Origin: Poa pratensis
Lineage: Eukaryota; Streptophyta; Magnoliopsida; Poales; Poaceae
Length of the DNA stretch: 64,000 nucleotides
Reading direction: 5' to 3'
Assembly (NCBI GenBank): GCA_947311845.1
Contig: CAMZMU010000063.1
Span: forward strand, 125,586,914-125,650,913
Positions within the stretch are counted from its first letter, which is position 1. The number at the start of each line of letters is the position of its first letter. A program made the position numbers and the translations under genes. Positions 11,802 to 22,254 of this stretch are shown piece by piece. The notes beneath the pieces were generated by a model. The model was given only the letters and a program-made list of their open reading frames with translations. It made no database searches and was not told where the DNA came from.

Positions 11802-12255
11802 TATATAATAAAGTCATAATACTTGAGAAAAGGTACGTAGCACATCACAACATCATCACCCCTCACAAAGGGTTTCATCCAGGAACAACTAGGGTACCAG
11901 CTGAGCAAAATGCTTGGCATCAGCAGCGATCCAGGTGAGATCCCGCCTCCTTGATGCGAGCAATAAAAATGGAAGGCATGGAGAATGTCTGGTCGAAGAC
12001 TCTGGCATTACATTCCTTCCCCAAATCTTCTTCCCGAATGAAGAAAAACATTAGGAAACTTGCACAAAATTGGCAGGATATTAATTAATACGCAAATCAA
12101 GATTGTGACGGCCGGTATGCAAATGTGTATATATATATTCCCTATGTATACACGATCCGTAGATGCGAAATTACCCAGAAATCATCTGCTGCGTCCAAGG
12201 ATTTCAAGTCGATCGCTTGCCGGTTGTTGATCTTTCAACTCTGCATCGATCGATC

Positions 12256-12663
12256 ATGCAAAAGTACACGGAGGAGCGTCTGCATGCCCTAGAGCTGCTC
12301 GTGCTATTTCTTCTTGTATCCTCCTTTGCCTCTCACGCGCAGTGTACGTAGCGAGATTTCGCCATTGCTGCAACCGTGTAAACCCCAATCTTATCGGTCT
12401 AATTACTGATCTTAACTCGATCTGCAGGCAGAAGCATGAAAGGCATGAAGAGCGAGAAGATCAATCTGCCATACGGGCTGTGTGAGATAATTAGGGACTG
12501 CGATGATGACAAGTGCAACTGTTGTACTTTGACGTCGGGGGTGGCGGATATGACGTGCTGGGACACAATGGAGGGATGCATGGACGTTTGCGGCATATTA
12601 CCTCCTTCAGATGTAATGGCGGAAGCGACAGCCCTCTCCCGATCTGCCCTCCCGTCAAACTGA
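12256..12663 (+). CDS. Secreted cysteine-rich peptide, ESF1-like
   Basis: Exons are 12256-12343 and 12428-12663; the intron has GT/AG ends, is 84 bases long and is phase 1. The product is 107 residues. The N-terminus is a hydrophobic signal peptide (LELLVLFLLVSSFASHAQC) preceded by charged residues. The mature part holds eight cysteines spaced C-x6-C-x4-C-x-CC-x10-C-x6-C-x3-C. This matches EMBRYO SURROUNDING FACTOR 1-like peptides, which act as secreted endosperm or central-cell signals in Arabidopsis; a role in this grass is inference only. A basic linker (KGMKSEKINLPYG) sits before the cysteine core, as in that family. The tail of about 27 residues after the last cysteine is longer than usual. 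An ATG at 12163 is in frame but would put 31 residues ahead of the signal peptide, so 12256 is preferred. Confidence 0.72.
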
Positions 12664-13006
12664 AGTATTTTTGTTGCAAAAGCCGATGCGTGATGTTCAA
12701 ACTATTTTGGTTGCCCTCCCGTCAAAGTGAATTACGAATAAACTAGCAAATATGCATGTGGGTTATTAGAGTTGAAATTTATTGAATATACTAGTATATA
12801 TCTTATGATATGGAGAAATTCACTTATGCAACATAGCTTTTTGTTGACGATAAGAAGTGTTTTCTTAACGGGACACTGCTGCCGTCGATAATTAGAAGCT
12901 CTTTCTTGTCGTTGACGTGTACACATTAAGAAAACAAATCCCATATCTAGTGTCATGTATATCACACCGTCAAGAATTGGTTTTGACATCGAAAGAGACA
13001 ATTGTA
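12664..13006. other. Intergenic, nothing recognised
   Basis: AT-rich sequence, presumably including the 3' UTR of the small peptide gene. No gene or clear repeat was seen. Confidence 0.5.
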
Positions 13007-13641
13007 GTTCCACTTGGTGTTTTTTTTTCAAGTTTGAACTAAATTTGATAGGCCATTGCGTCAGTCACAAAAAAAAAATTGTAACTGTTATAGATTGTAT
13101 CATAGTAACAAAAGATACAAAGAAGATAAAATAGATAGATGTCTTTAGGGCATCTCCAACAGGCCTCCCCAATGCGAACACAAAAAGTATCAGTTTTGAT
13201 CCATTAGGGTCGATCTGAGGTGGAAAGGCCAGAGGCTCATGTTCGCGTCGAGTTGTAATTTGTTTACTGAACAGTATGTTCTATTTTTATGGTGAGCCAC
13301 ATCTAGTGATACTAGAACGCTTGGTTCCACTTGGTGTTTTTTTTTTCAAGTTTGAACTAAATTTGATAGGCCATTGCGTCAGTCGCAACAAAAAAATTAT
13401 AACTGCCATAGATTGTATCATAGTAACAAAAGATACGGAGAAGAAAAAAATAGATAGATGTCTTTACGGCATCTCCAACAGGTCTCCCCAATGCGGACAC
13501 AAAAAGTATCAGTTTTGATCCATTAGGGTCGATCTGAGGTGGAAAGGCCAGAGGCTCATGTTCGCGTCGAGTTGTAATTTGTTTACTGAACAGTACGTTC
13601 TATTTTTATGGTGAGACACACCTAGTGATACTATAATGCTT
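13007..13641. repeat. 317-bp tandem duplication
   Basis: The segment beginning GTTCCACTTGGTG at 13007 is repeated from 13324. The copies share the T-run, the CATTGCGTCAGTC stretch, GGCATCTCCAACAGG and the end ATACTA..GCTTG, with about 5 percent differences. The open frame at 13276-13518 is a by-product. Confidence 0.85.
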
Positions 13642-14794
13642 GGTCCATATTCTTACATTAATTACAACTTTTTAAATTGCTTTTGACCATCCTTCAAAGT
13701 TAAAAGAAACATAATCCGTACCGATTACAAACCGATAGTCTTGTCATTTTAACTGACATGGAAGTCTTATTTATAGGACATAGGAACCTGATGGCACAAT
13801 ACATAATTAACACTTATAAATTGAATTACCATGCAAACGGTGCGAGTAGCGTAGCAATGAAACTGTTCGTCGAACATAGGTGGCGTGTATAGCGTGTGCT
13901 GATAGATGTTGTTGTAGTCACAAATAGCGTTTCATGCACTCGTCCATCCTGGTGTAATGAACCTCTGGGTAGAGTAGAGAAGCTTCTTCTTCCCCATCAT
14001 CCCCAATGTCAAAGTTTGTCAAGCAACCCTCGTAGAAAATGTGGTAGTAATGTGCTACGCCCACCTGATTAGGAAGGTCCGTGCCTGCATGCACAAGTAT
14101 TTAATTTATTCATAAAAATCGCTATAGAGGAGGGAAACATATTTCTAACATTTATTTCATTTTCATTGTACTATAATCATTAAAGCATGTTTTACATGCA
14201 ACTAGTTGTATTATGCAAGTACAACGATGACTTTAAATGACATTATTTACATAGAAAATCTATGTGACCCTTTCACCATTTTGCTGAAGCCATTTTTTTA
14301 TTTAAGCGAGTTATTCCTACCTTCCATTGACGCCAAGAATTCATCACCCGGAATGGGAATTTTCTCAAGAACCGTTCCCGAGAGATTTTCCCATTTAGCA
14401 ATCAGCTCGTTTTGACTAAGGATGTTCTTCGGCGGTCTTAGGTATATTGTCTTGTTCAAGGCCCGTGGATCATCGATGCACTTGATTGTGTATGTTGCAA
14501 CGTCGTCTTCGTCCATGAATATCGCTTCATAGTGCAACAAAATTATATATAGTCAGAAGAGGATATTTGAAGGGAGCAAGATACACCTAGCTCCGGAGCC
14601 ATACAATGCAACTAGGAGAAATAGAAGAGACGGTACAAGTAATGTCTGTGTTTACCTTTGACGTTGCCATCTCCATACACCTGAACTTTCTCTTTGGGTG
14701 GAAGAAGGGTACGCAATTGACATAGGTTAGGAACAGTGTAAGTAGCAAAGGAGTTAGCAGAAACGTAGGTGTGGGGAATGTTTGCTTCTTCTAT

Positions 14795-15744
14795 TTTTTT
14801 TGAGGAAAAGGATCCGACGCATATATAAAGGTAGCTCGCACACTTTACAGAAAGGCCCAAACAGAAACAGAAACAACAAAAAGGACCCTGAAAAGTGCAA
14901 AAACCACCCCAAGCCACCGGAAAAAATCACAATCGGATCCACCATCGTCTTCCCCAAGCTCCTAGTCGCTGCCGGAGTCGCCGTACCGCCATCCGCCAGG
15001 AAGAAGGTGCCACCACCAGATGTAGAAGGCCGCAGAAGACATCCACCGCACAGCGCCGGAATGTAGTCTCGATGAACGAGCTCGGCCACAGCTCCATCTC
15101 CCCGCTTCCGCCCAACTTCCAGCCTCCTCCGCAACGCCCAGGACCACCACCAACAGCACCCATCTCCAGACGGACGCTCCCCTCGCCGCCACGGCCGGCC
15201 GGAGCAGAACCATCAAAGGAGGAGACCACCTGCAACACCGCCACCAAAACCAGAACACCCGCATCCACCTCCTTCTCCCCACACCACCACGGCCGGACGG
15301 AGAAGCAAGGATGGACAGGCCAGACAGCACGGAGACTAGTAGCTTCATCCCTCCCTCTCCAGCACCAAGCCAGCAAAGGAGAAGGAGAAGACTCACCAGA
15401 TCCGCCATGCTGCAAACCCCAACGAGCTTATTGAAGAAAGCGCTTGTAGATCCACCACCCGCCGGCCCCATCCACCACGGATCCTTGCCAGCCAGAAGCT
15501 TCACCGCACCGCCGCCGCTGCTCGGGAGCAGCCGCGACGAACGCCAGGGGAGGAGAGATGGCATAAAGCCAGACACCACGGAGACACAACACCTACAACT
15601 ACTACTAAATACAACGGGCCGGCACCCTAAACCATCTCCACCCCAACCAGCAAAGGCGCCGGCGGCGGGAGAGGCCGGAACTGGGGACGGGCGGCGGACT
15701 CTCAAAGCAAGGAAGGAGGAGAGGTCGGGGGAGAAAAGAAGAGT
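14795..15744 (-). mobile_element. Non-LTR retroposon inserted in PLR exon 2
   Basis: The same 16 bases (TGTTTGCTTCTTCTAT) lie at 14779-14794 and 15745-15760. A run of T, meaning a poly(A) tail on the minus strand, abuts the left copy. Together these mark target-primed reverse transcription. The body is GC-rich with long open frames on both strands (14895-15434 +, 14962-15705 -). These look compositional and no reverse transcriptase motif was seen. It is probably a 5'-truncated L1-type LINE or a non-autonomous derivative. Confidence 0.85.
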
Positions 15745-16453
15745 TGTTTGCTTCTTCTATTGTCCTTCTTATCTCCATCTTCTCATCAAATGTGACCCTG
15801 CCTGGTTCAAGGGCGTTCCCCATCCTTGCAGGGTCCATGCCAAATTCAGATGGTATGAAACGCTGCATGGAAAATTGTATGTGTATTGTGATTGCGCACT
15901 CGACGATTACATACTAATTTAAGGAAGCAAACAAATTAAGGTGAATCAGAACATATATATTGTACTCAGCGCGCGCCATACTACAAATTCTTTGTTAATT
16001 CGTAAGGTGATTTTTCACAATATTTTTTGGAAATAGTTTTGTGTTAAGAATGTGCATCATATGGACTATGGAGCAAGTACAGCTTGGAAAATCATATCCT
16101 TGGAAAATGAAACTAGAATCGCATGTTTCTGGAAATAGTTTTATTGTACGAATTAATGCTTCTAGCAAAATCGGTGTTGGTCTCATGCAGCTCCAGTAAT
16201 GCACCAGCTTAAAGGGAAGCCAGTGAGATCCATGGCTGCGGTTGCACGCAAGTGCGCTCGACTGGTGATGTTGTTGGGCAACTTTCGGGACCAACGTCAA
16301 CTCAAACGCAAGAATTCGCATGATCAATAATGGAGGATATGAAATCTGACCTGAAGTATCCAAGGAAAGGCTTTCAATTTACTGAAGGTTGGTGCTTGTT
16401 ATTTTGTGAGGACCATCACACAGTAATTCAGTATTCAGACATCTGTTGAGGAA

Positions 16454-17406
16454 GAGTAAATGGCACCAGGGGTTACACAATTCGTTCGCCATGTGCACTT
16501 AAGTCACACAACTATAGAACGGGATTTTTTGGTCACACAACTCGAATTTTGGTGCACGCAGGTCACTAACCCCACATGTCAGTCCGTTTTCCGTTGCAGG
16601 AGTGCTGACGTGGACACGTAATCTAGCAGAAAACCCCCTATATTTTTGGATATTTCACAAATAAACCAAATTCAGGCTGTGGGTCCCATATGCCAGCCCA
16701 ATAACAACAACAACAACAAAGCCTTTTATTCCCAAACAAGTTGGGGTAGGCTAGAGTTGAAACCCAAAAGATCTCGAAACCAAGTCATGGTTCTGACACA
16801 TGGATAGCTAACTTCCACGCAGACCTATCCATGGCTAATTCTTTGGTGATATTCCAATCATTCAGGTCTCTTTTAACCGACTCCTCCTATGTTAAGCTTG
16901 GCCTACCACGACCCCTCTTAACATTCTCATCCCGCTTTATCCGTCCGGTAGGCAAAGGCGCTTCCGGAGGCTTACGTTCTATATGACCTCCGGAAGCGCC
17001 TTTGCATACCCGACGGATAAATAAAAAAAATCTAGCGCCGCCGCACCCGCTCCCGGCCGTCGTGCTCCCGGCCGCCGCCCACGGTCAACGCTGCTTCCGT
17101 GGGACAAATCGGAAAGGTGAACGATAGATTAATCAAAATATACGGAGTACAAGGCAACATCTGCTAGCTATCTGGATCGGAAGAAGCAGCAGCTAGCTGC
17201 GAACCAGACGACTGCCAGCTCACCGGCGATTTCCACGTAAGATAAACCACGTCAGCACTCCTGCAACGAAAAACGGACTGACATGTGGGGTTAGTGACCT
17301 GCGTGCACCAAAATTCGAGTTGTGTGACTAAAAAATCCCGTTCTCCAGTTGTGTGACCTAAGTACACGTAGCGGACGAGTTATGTGACTCCTGGTGCCAT
17401 TTACTC
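16454..17406. mobile_element. Mutator-like element (MULE) with about 170-bp inverted ends
   Basis: The ends are GAGTAAATGGCACCAGG and CCTGGTGCCATTTACTC. Inverted similarity extends about 170 bases through AACTCGAATTTTGGTGCACG and CTGACATGTGGGG. A perfect 9-bp target duplication, GTTGAGGAA, lies at 16445-16453 and 17407-17415. The element sits in PLR intron 1. No transposase is present. Confidence 0.9.
16692..16990 (-). mobile_element. RTE-type LINE 3' fragment nested in the MULE
   Basis: On the minus strand the sequence reads ENVKRGRGRP, then VKRDLNDWNITKELAMDR and AWKLAIHVSEP before a stop. This is the C-terminal end of the reverse transcriptase protein of plant RTE LINEs, followed by their 3' UTR (TAGCCTACCCCAACTTG). 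One stop codon interrupts the frame. An inverted repeat (ATCCGTC..GGTAGGCAAAGGCGCTTCCGGAGG and its inverse) spans about 16936-17022 at its upstream edge. Confidence 0.72.
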
Positions 17407-17703
17407 GTTGAGGAATACTGCGGGCTCTGTTAATGCTTCAGTGGCCCGGCGACTGAGCTTATTGTTTTCACTTTGTCTGGGAAAGAAAAGTACCTTTTGT
17501 ATAATGCGTTATAAGTCTTTTAGGCATGAATGGATATTGCTGGGAGCAACCAAAGACATTAAAATCTGGGATGCTCCCGTTTTGGCAAAACAAATCTGCC
17601 ACTTAAAAGAATAGGCTGGTGTCCATTTCTGCCTTTTCTCGGTTGTTATCTAAGCGCAAACCGAAGAGTGAGTTGGAAGGAACACATGAATATCAGACAT
17701 AAT

Positions 17704-20254
17704 CACTATGGGAAAGCCACACTACGCCGACGGCCGTATTGTACGCCGACGGCTAAATGTCGGGGCCGTCGGCGTACAGCATGAGCTAGGGCAGCTGCCC
17801 AAACAGCCGTCGGCGTACGAAGCGCCGTCGGCGTATCCAGGTAAGGCCGATGGCAGCCATCGGCGTAAACCATGCCGTCGGCGTACAAAAGGACGCCGTG
17901 ACGGAACGAATAAATCCGTCCAGCTGCGTTGATACGCCGACGGGCCGTCGGCGTACGCGTGTACTTCAACGCCGACGGCCGCCGTCGGCGTATAGATGAA
18001 CTTTTATTTATTTATTTCTCTATATAATATTTATTTATTTCTTTATATAATATTTAATGTAGTTATAATTTATATATATTGGACCTATAATTGCCCTCCC
18101 AATTTCAGTATCCCACCCCCGTAAAATAACGGTTCGAGTTTCCCGGAATCCAACCCTACAACATATACATGTAAAATAAATAAAAACAACACATGTAAAA
18201 TACCTTCCTATGGCCTAACCTAACACAGCCAAGCCAAAAAGTCCACTTTCCTACCCTCTTTCGACGGAGTTCAAGGGGTAGACGAAAACGTTAAGGTTTT
18301 CCCAGCGGATTCGGGGTTTCGCCGAAGCGGGGCATCGGAGCGTCGGAACCCCACCAAAACCTAGGTTGTGCCATGCCATATGTATACAAGTGTGTTGTGT
18401 GTTCTAAATGTCCATTATCCTACTCCGGGGTGTGACCGTCTTCACCGACTTCACTTTCTCTCTAGCGAGTTCCTGCACTTAGAGATGAAAACTCCTGTTT
18501 CGGACGAACCGGATGGAACATTGTGTTTATTTGGGTTAGACTTTGGTTTCCCACCTTCCTATGGCCTAACCTAACACAGCCAAACCAAAAGGTCCACTGG
18601 CCTACCCCCTTTCGACGGAGTTCGAGGGGGTAGACGAAAACGTTAGGGTTTTCCCAGCAGATTCGGGGTTTCGCCGAAGCGGGGCATCGGAGCGTCGGAA
18701 CCCCGCCAAAACCTAGGTTGTGCCATGCCATATGTATAAAAGTGTGTTGTGTGTTATAAATGTCCATTATCCTACTCCGGGGTGTGACCGTCTTCACCGA
18801 CTTCACTTTCTCTCTAGCGAGTTCCTGCACTTAGAGGTGAAAACTCCTGTTTCGGACGAACCGGATGGAACATTGTGTTTATTTGGGTTAGACTTTGGTT
18901 TCCCACCTTCCTATGGCCTAACCTAACACAGCCAAGCCAAAAGGTCCACTGGCCTACCCCCTTTCGACGGAGTTCGAGGGGGTAGACGAAAACGTTAGGG
19001 TTTATCCCAGCGGATTCGGGGTTTCGTCGAAGCGGGGCATCAGAGCGTCGGAACCCCGCCAAAACCTAGGTTGTGCCATGCCATATGTATACAAGTGTGT
19101 TGTGTGTTATAAATGTCCATTATCCTACTCCGGGGTGTGACCGTCTTCACCGGCTTCACTTTCTCTCTAGTGAGTTCCTGCACTTAGAGGTGAAAACTCC
19201 TGTTTCGGGCAACCGGATGGAACATTGTGTTTATTTGGGGTAGACTTTGGTTTCCCACCTTCCTATGGCCTAACCTAACACAGACAAGCCAAAAAGTCCA
19301 CTTGCCTACCCCCTTTCGACGGAGTTCAAGGGGTAGACGAAAACGTTAGGGTTTTCCCAGCGGATTCAGGGTTTCGCCGAAGCGGGGCATCGGAGCTCCA
19401 GGACCATGGCACCCTTTGGTCGTGCTTCTGCCTCACCGACTTCAACGCGCGCGCTCGTGGAGCATGGCACTGGTGGTGCCTCGCCGAGTTCGTCGCCTGT
19501 GACCACACCGTCCCGTGCCTCGCCGGATTCCATGTGTGGTTCGGCTGCCCCACGCGGTCGGTCGCCTATTCTCACGCTGTCAGAAATGAGTACCTCGGGC
19601 TCTCGGGAGGTGTAGGATGTGTTCGGGTGTAGCGTGTGTGAATTCGAACTATGTTTGTGTCATTTGGAGTTTGTATGAATGCTTGGATGAATTTGAATCA
19701 TGTTTGTGTCATTTTGGATATCTATGTGATGTTTCTGTGATGTTTCTGTTATGTTTTATAATTTGTGCAATTTTAATTGTATTTAAAATGTGCTAGAAAC
19801 CAGCAGCAACAAGCAGCTAAAACTGGAAATTATGGTCAAGGCTATTGCCGTCGGCGTAGGGCAACTCCCAGCGCACAGGATGATGCCACGTCGTCTAAAA
19901 AGGACCAAATGGTCAAGGATACGCTGACGGCAATGCCGTCGGCGTAGAGCTCCTCCCAGGCACGCAGGAACAGTCCACGTGTCCACCTTATTGCCGTCGG
20001 CGTAGAGCGCTTCCCAGACGCACAGGATCACTCCACGTGGCACGCAAAGGCCGACGGCACTGCCGTCGGCGTATGGGTGGAGCAGACGGAGACGGAAGGA
20101 TGTCGTTTTGTGGGTCCCACTGCAGCGTCGCCGACGGTTACGGATACGCCGACGGCTATTCATCTACGCCGACGGCGATACGCCGACGGCCGCCAGGCCT
20201 ACGCCGACGGCAAACGTGCCTAGGCCGTCGGCGTATCGTGGGTTTCCCGTAGTG
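17704..20254. mobile_element. Non-autonomous CACTA element in PLR intron 1
   Basis: The ends are CACTATGGGAAAGCCACAC and the inverse of GTGGGTTTCCCGTAGTG. The 3-bp target duplication AAT is at 17701-17703 and 20255-20257. Subterminal repeats TACGCCGACGGC and GCCGTCGGCGTA occur many times at 17720-17990 and 19845-20235. The interior holds a 352-bp tandem repeat and no transposase gene. The open frames at both ends run through the repeats. Confidence 0.93.
18205..19396. repeat. About 352-bp tandem repeat, three full copies and one partial
   Basis: Units start at CCTTCCTATGGCCTAACC at about 18205, 18557, 18909 and 19258. Units differ at a few positions only. The fourth ends within the unit at about 19396, where the sequence diverges. 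The two related open frames at 18368-18574 and 18720-18926 come from this repetition. Confidence 0.9.
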
Positions 20255-20989
20255 AATCCTCCATAAAATTCACAAACATGATGGTTTTAATGTGTGTGTG
20301 GCATATATTATGTACGTGAGTATTAAAAAACAGGTTTGTTATTTATATATGACTGATAAATTGTTATTTCTAAGTCGGTCAAGTTGCGCATTATAAGTTG
20401 TAAAAGTGGCATGTGCCCCAACTGCATATAATGTAAAAGTAGAACATCTACCCAACTTGTTTTTGTAAGACGAGGGCTGAAATGGTGAACTAGAAATAAG
20501 AACTTCCCTGTCGAACTAGAAAATCATACCGTATATACATCGTCGTATGTATATATTGGCTAACACCCCTGGTTGAGTTAGCCTACCTTAACATTTCCGG
20601 CCTCCTTGATGGCCTCCACCAGCTTGAGCTGCAGCATGAGGTTGTGGCTGCGGATGTGAGCCCCGGACATGGCTGACACCACGACGTCCACCTGCTTCAC
20701 GGCGGCGACGAGGGCCGGGTGGTCGTCGAGCGACGCCTCGACGAGACGTGCTCCCTGCGCCTTGAACGACAGCAGCATCTCCAGCTTGTCGATGTCGAGG
20801 CCGATCTCTGGCCTCATCAGGACGAAGGTCTCGTGGCCCTGAGCCAAGCTCGCCTTCACAATCCTTCTGCCGATGTAGCCAGTGCCACCAACAACAAGAA
20901 CCCTGCTCTTCTCCATTGCCTGAGGAAGAATGTGCAAATGGGCGTGGTTGGCTGCTACTTCTCGCTTGGCTTCTGTATATGGCGCCGGG

Positions 20990-21890
20990 GTACTTTATAT
21001 TATATAGAGTTTGACACCGTGTGCTTGCTAGAAAGCAGCATCGGCAATTTGTGATCGACCATGTTGAAGTTGCAAAGTTCTCAGCCGTCGGATCTTCGTG
21101 GACCGTGGATGATCCTCGTGTACAAATCTATAAATGACGGTTTCCTTCTCCCCTCTAGGCATAAACGCATGCCAAGTATGTGCAAAATTTCCTTAGAAAA
21201 TAGTAAAAGAAATTTAAAATATGTCGGACATTGGCCGCCAAGACAGTGGAAGAAATATACAAGAAAGTTCACAATCGGAACTATTACTCTGAAGTAGGCA
21301 TATGCACCTTGTCACAATTAGATGATATGAAAAGAGTCATGCAGCGGCACTCGAGAATAGGCTTGGGGATCCAACCAAAAAAAAAAACGCCTTAAACGTT
21401 ATAGTGGTTACATTACAAGCGAAGTGTCGGAGTACTTTCTATAAATTTGGACAACTGTGCTTGCTGGAAAGCAGCATCGACAATTTGTGATCTACCATGT
21501 TGAAGTTTCAAAGTTCTCAGCCATCGGATCTTCGTGGACCGTTTTCTTCAGTTTGGATGATCCTCGTGTACAAATCTATAAATGACGTTTTCCTCCTCCC
21601 CTCTCGTCTTAAACTCATGCTACAAATCTTGTCAAGATATGTGAATATATTCTCTATTACGGTGACCATCGCCTCTAATAAGGCCAAGTACGTGCAAAGA
21701 ATTCATTAGAAAATAGTAAAAGAAAATAAAAATATACCGAGCATTGGCGATTTGGCGCTATCAAGACAACAGAATAAATATACAGGAAAGTCCACGATCA
21801 GAACTATTATTCTTCACAATTAGAGATGAAAAAGAGTAGCACACGATGGGGCGAATAGGCTTGGGGACCTAACCAAGAAAACAACAAAAT
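20990..21890. repeat. Tandem duplication of the PLR promoter region (about 440-bp offset)
   Basis: The segment at 20990-21390 is repeated, diverged, at about 21431-21880. Shared stretches include GTGCTTGCT.GAAAGCAGCAT, CATGTTGAAGTT, AAAGTTCTCAGCC, GATCCTCGTGTACAAATC and GAATAGGCTTGGGGA. The copy next to the gene starts at its TATA region, so the duplication lies directly upstream of the coding sequence. Confidence 0.8.
20995..21006 (-). promoter_or_regulatory. TATA box of the PLR-like gene
   Basis: The minus strand reads TATATAATATAA about 80 bases upstream of the ATG (20914-20916), the distance expected for a short 5' UTR. The second copy in the duplication has TATAGAAAG instead. Confidence 0.6.
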
Positions 21891-22242
21891 AATAAAACCC
21901 CTTTAGGGGTTCAAAAGTTAGTGGCTACATCCTAAACGAAAGTTGCTCTCTTTCCAAATAGTCCACGTGAAGTATAAGATCACATCGCCATTTCACTCTT
22001 TAAGGCGATCCTATGTACAGTCCCTGCCTATGGAGGAGCCAATTTAGTAGACTCGGACGATTTTGGGAAAGTTCGCACCACATCACAAGTTAGTGGATCG
22101 GTTCAACTCAATTTTCAAGTATTTGTGGCAAACACCTACCACACAAGGTGTTGCATGTAAGGTGTTACCACCTCCATCAAATAAGAGAGACTTACAAACT
22201 TTCCGTTGAAACACTCTAATGTAAGTAAACATGTGTGATATG
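21891..22242. other. Intergenic, nothing recognised
   Basis: Ordinary AT-rich sequence between the duplicated promoter region and the large element at 22255. No gene or known repeat end was recognised. Confidence 0.4.
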
Positions 22243-22254
22243 AATTTCAATCGG

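Larger units (their letters stand above)
13918..20916 (-). pseudogene. Pinoresinol-lariciresinol reductase (PLR-like), exon 2 broken by a retroposon
   Basis: Exons on the minus strand are 20587-20916, 15862 to 14656 (split), 14321-14524 and 13918-14084. All junctions have GT/AG and the phases match. Without the insertion and one target-site copy, the exons total 942 bases, or 313 residues, the usual PLR length. The NADPH motif GGTGYIG is at about residues 11-17. RPEIGLDIDKL, SEFGMDPARMG, TFDEKM (with the catalytic-region lysine) and GDGNVK are conserved, and the C-terminus YPEVHYTRMDECMKRYL is complete. The RPEIGLDI and LSFKAQGA segments favour PLR over plain isoflavone reductase homologues. 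PLRs reduce pinoresinol to lariciresinol and secoisolariciresinol in lignan synthesis. A 950-bp retroposon at 14795-15744 lies in exon 2 after EEAN, so the allele should be null. Intron 1 is 4.7 kb and is filled mostly by two DNA transposons. The clean frames suggest recent loss. Confidence 0.9.

Noticed and set aside
14895..15705. Open frames of 179-247 codons on both strands
   Set aside because: They lie within the retroposon in PLR exon 2, with low complexity (Pro/Ser or Gly/Val runs) and no reverse transcriptase motif.
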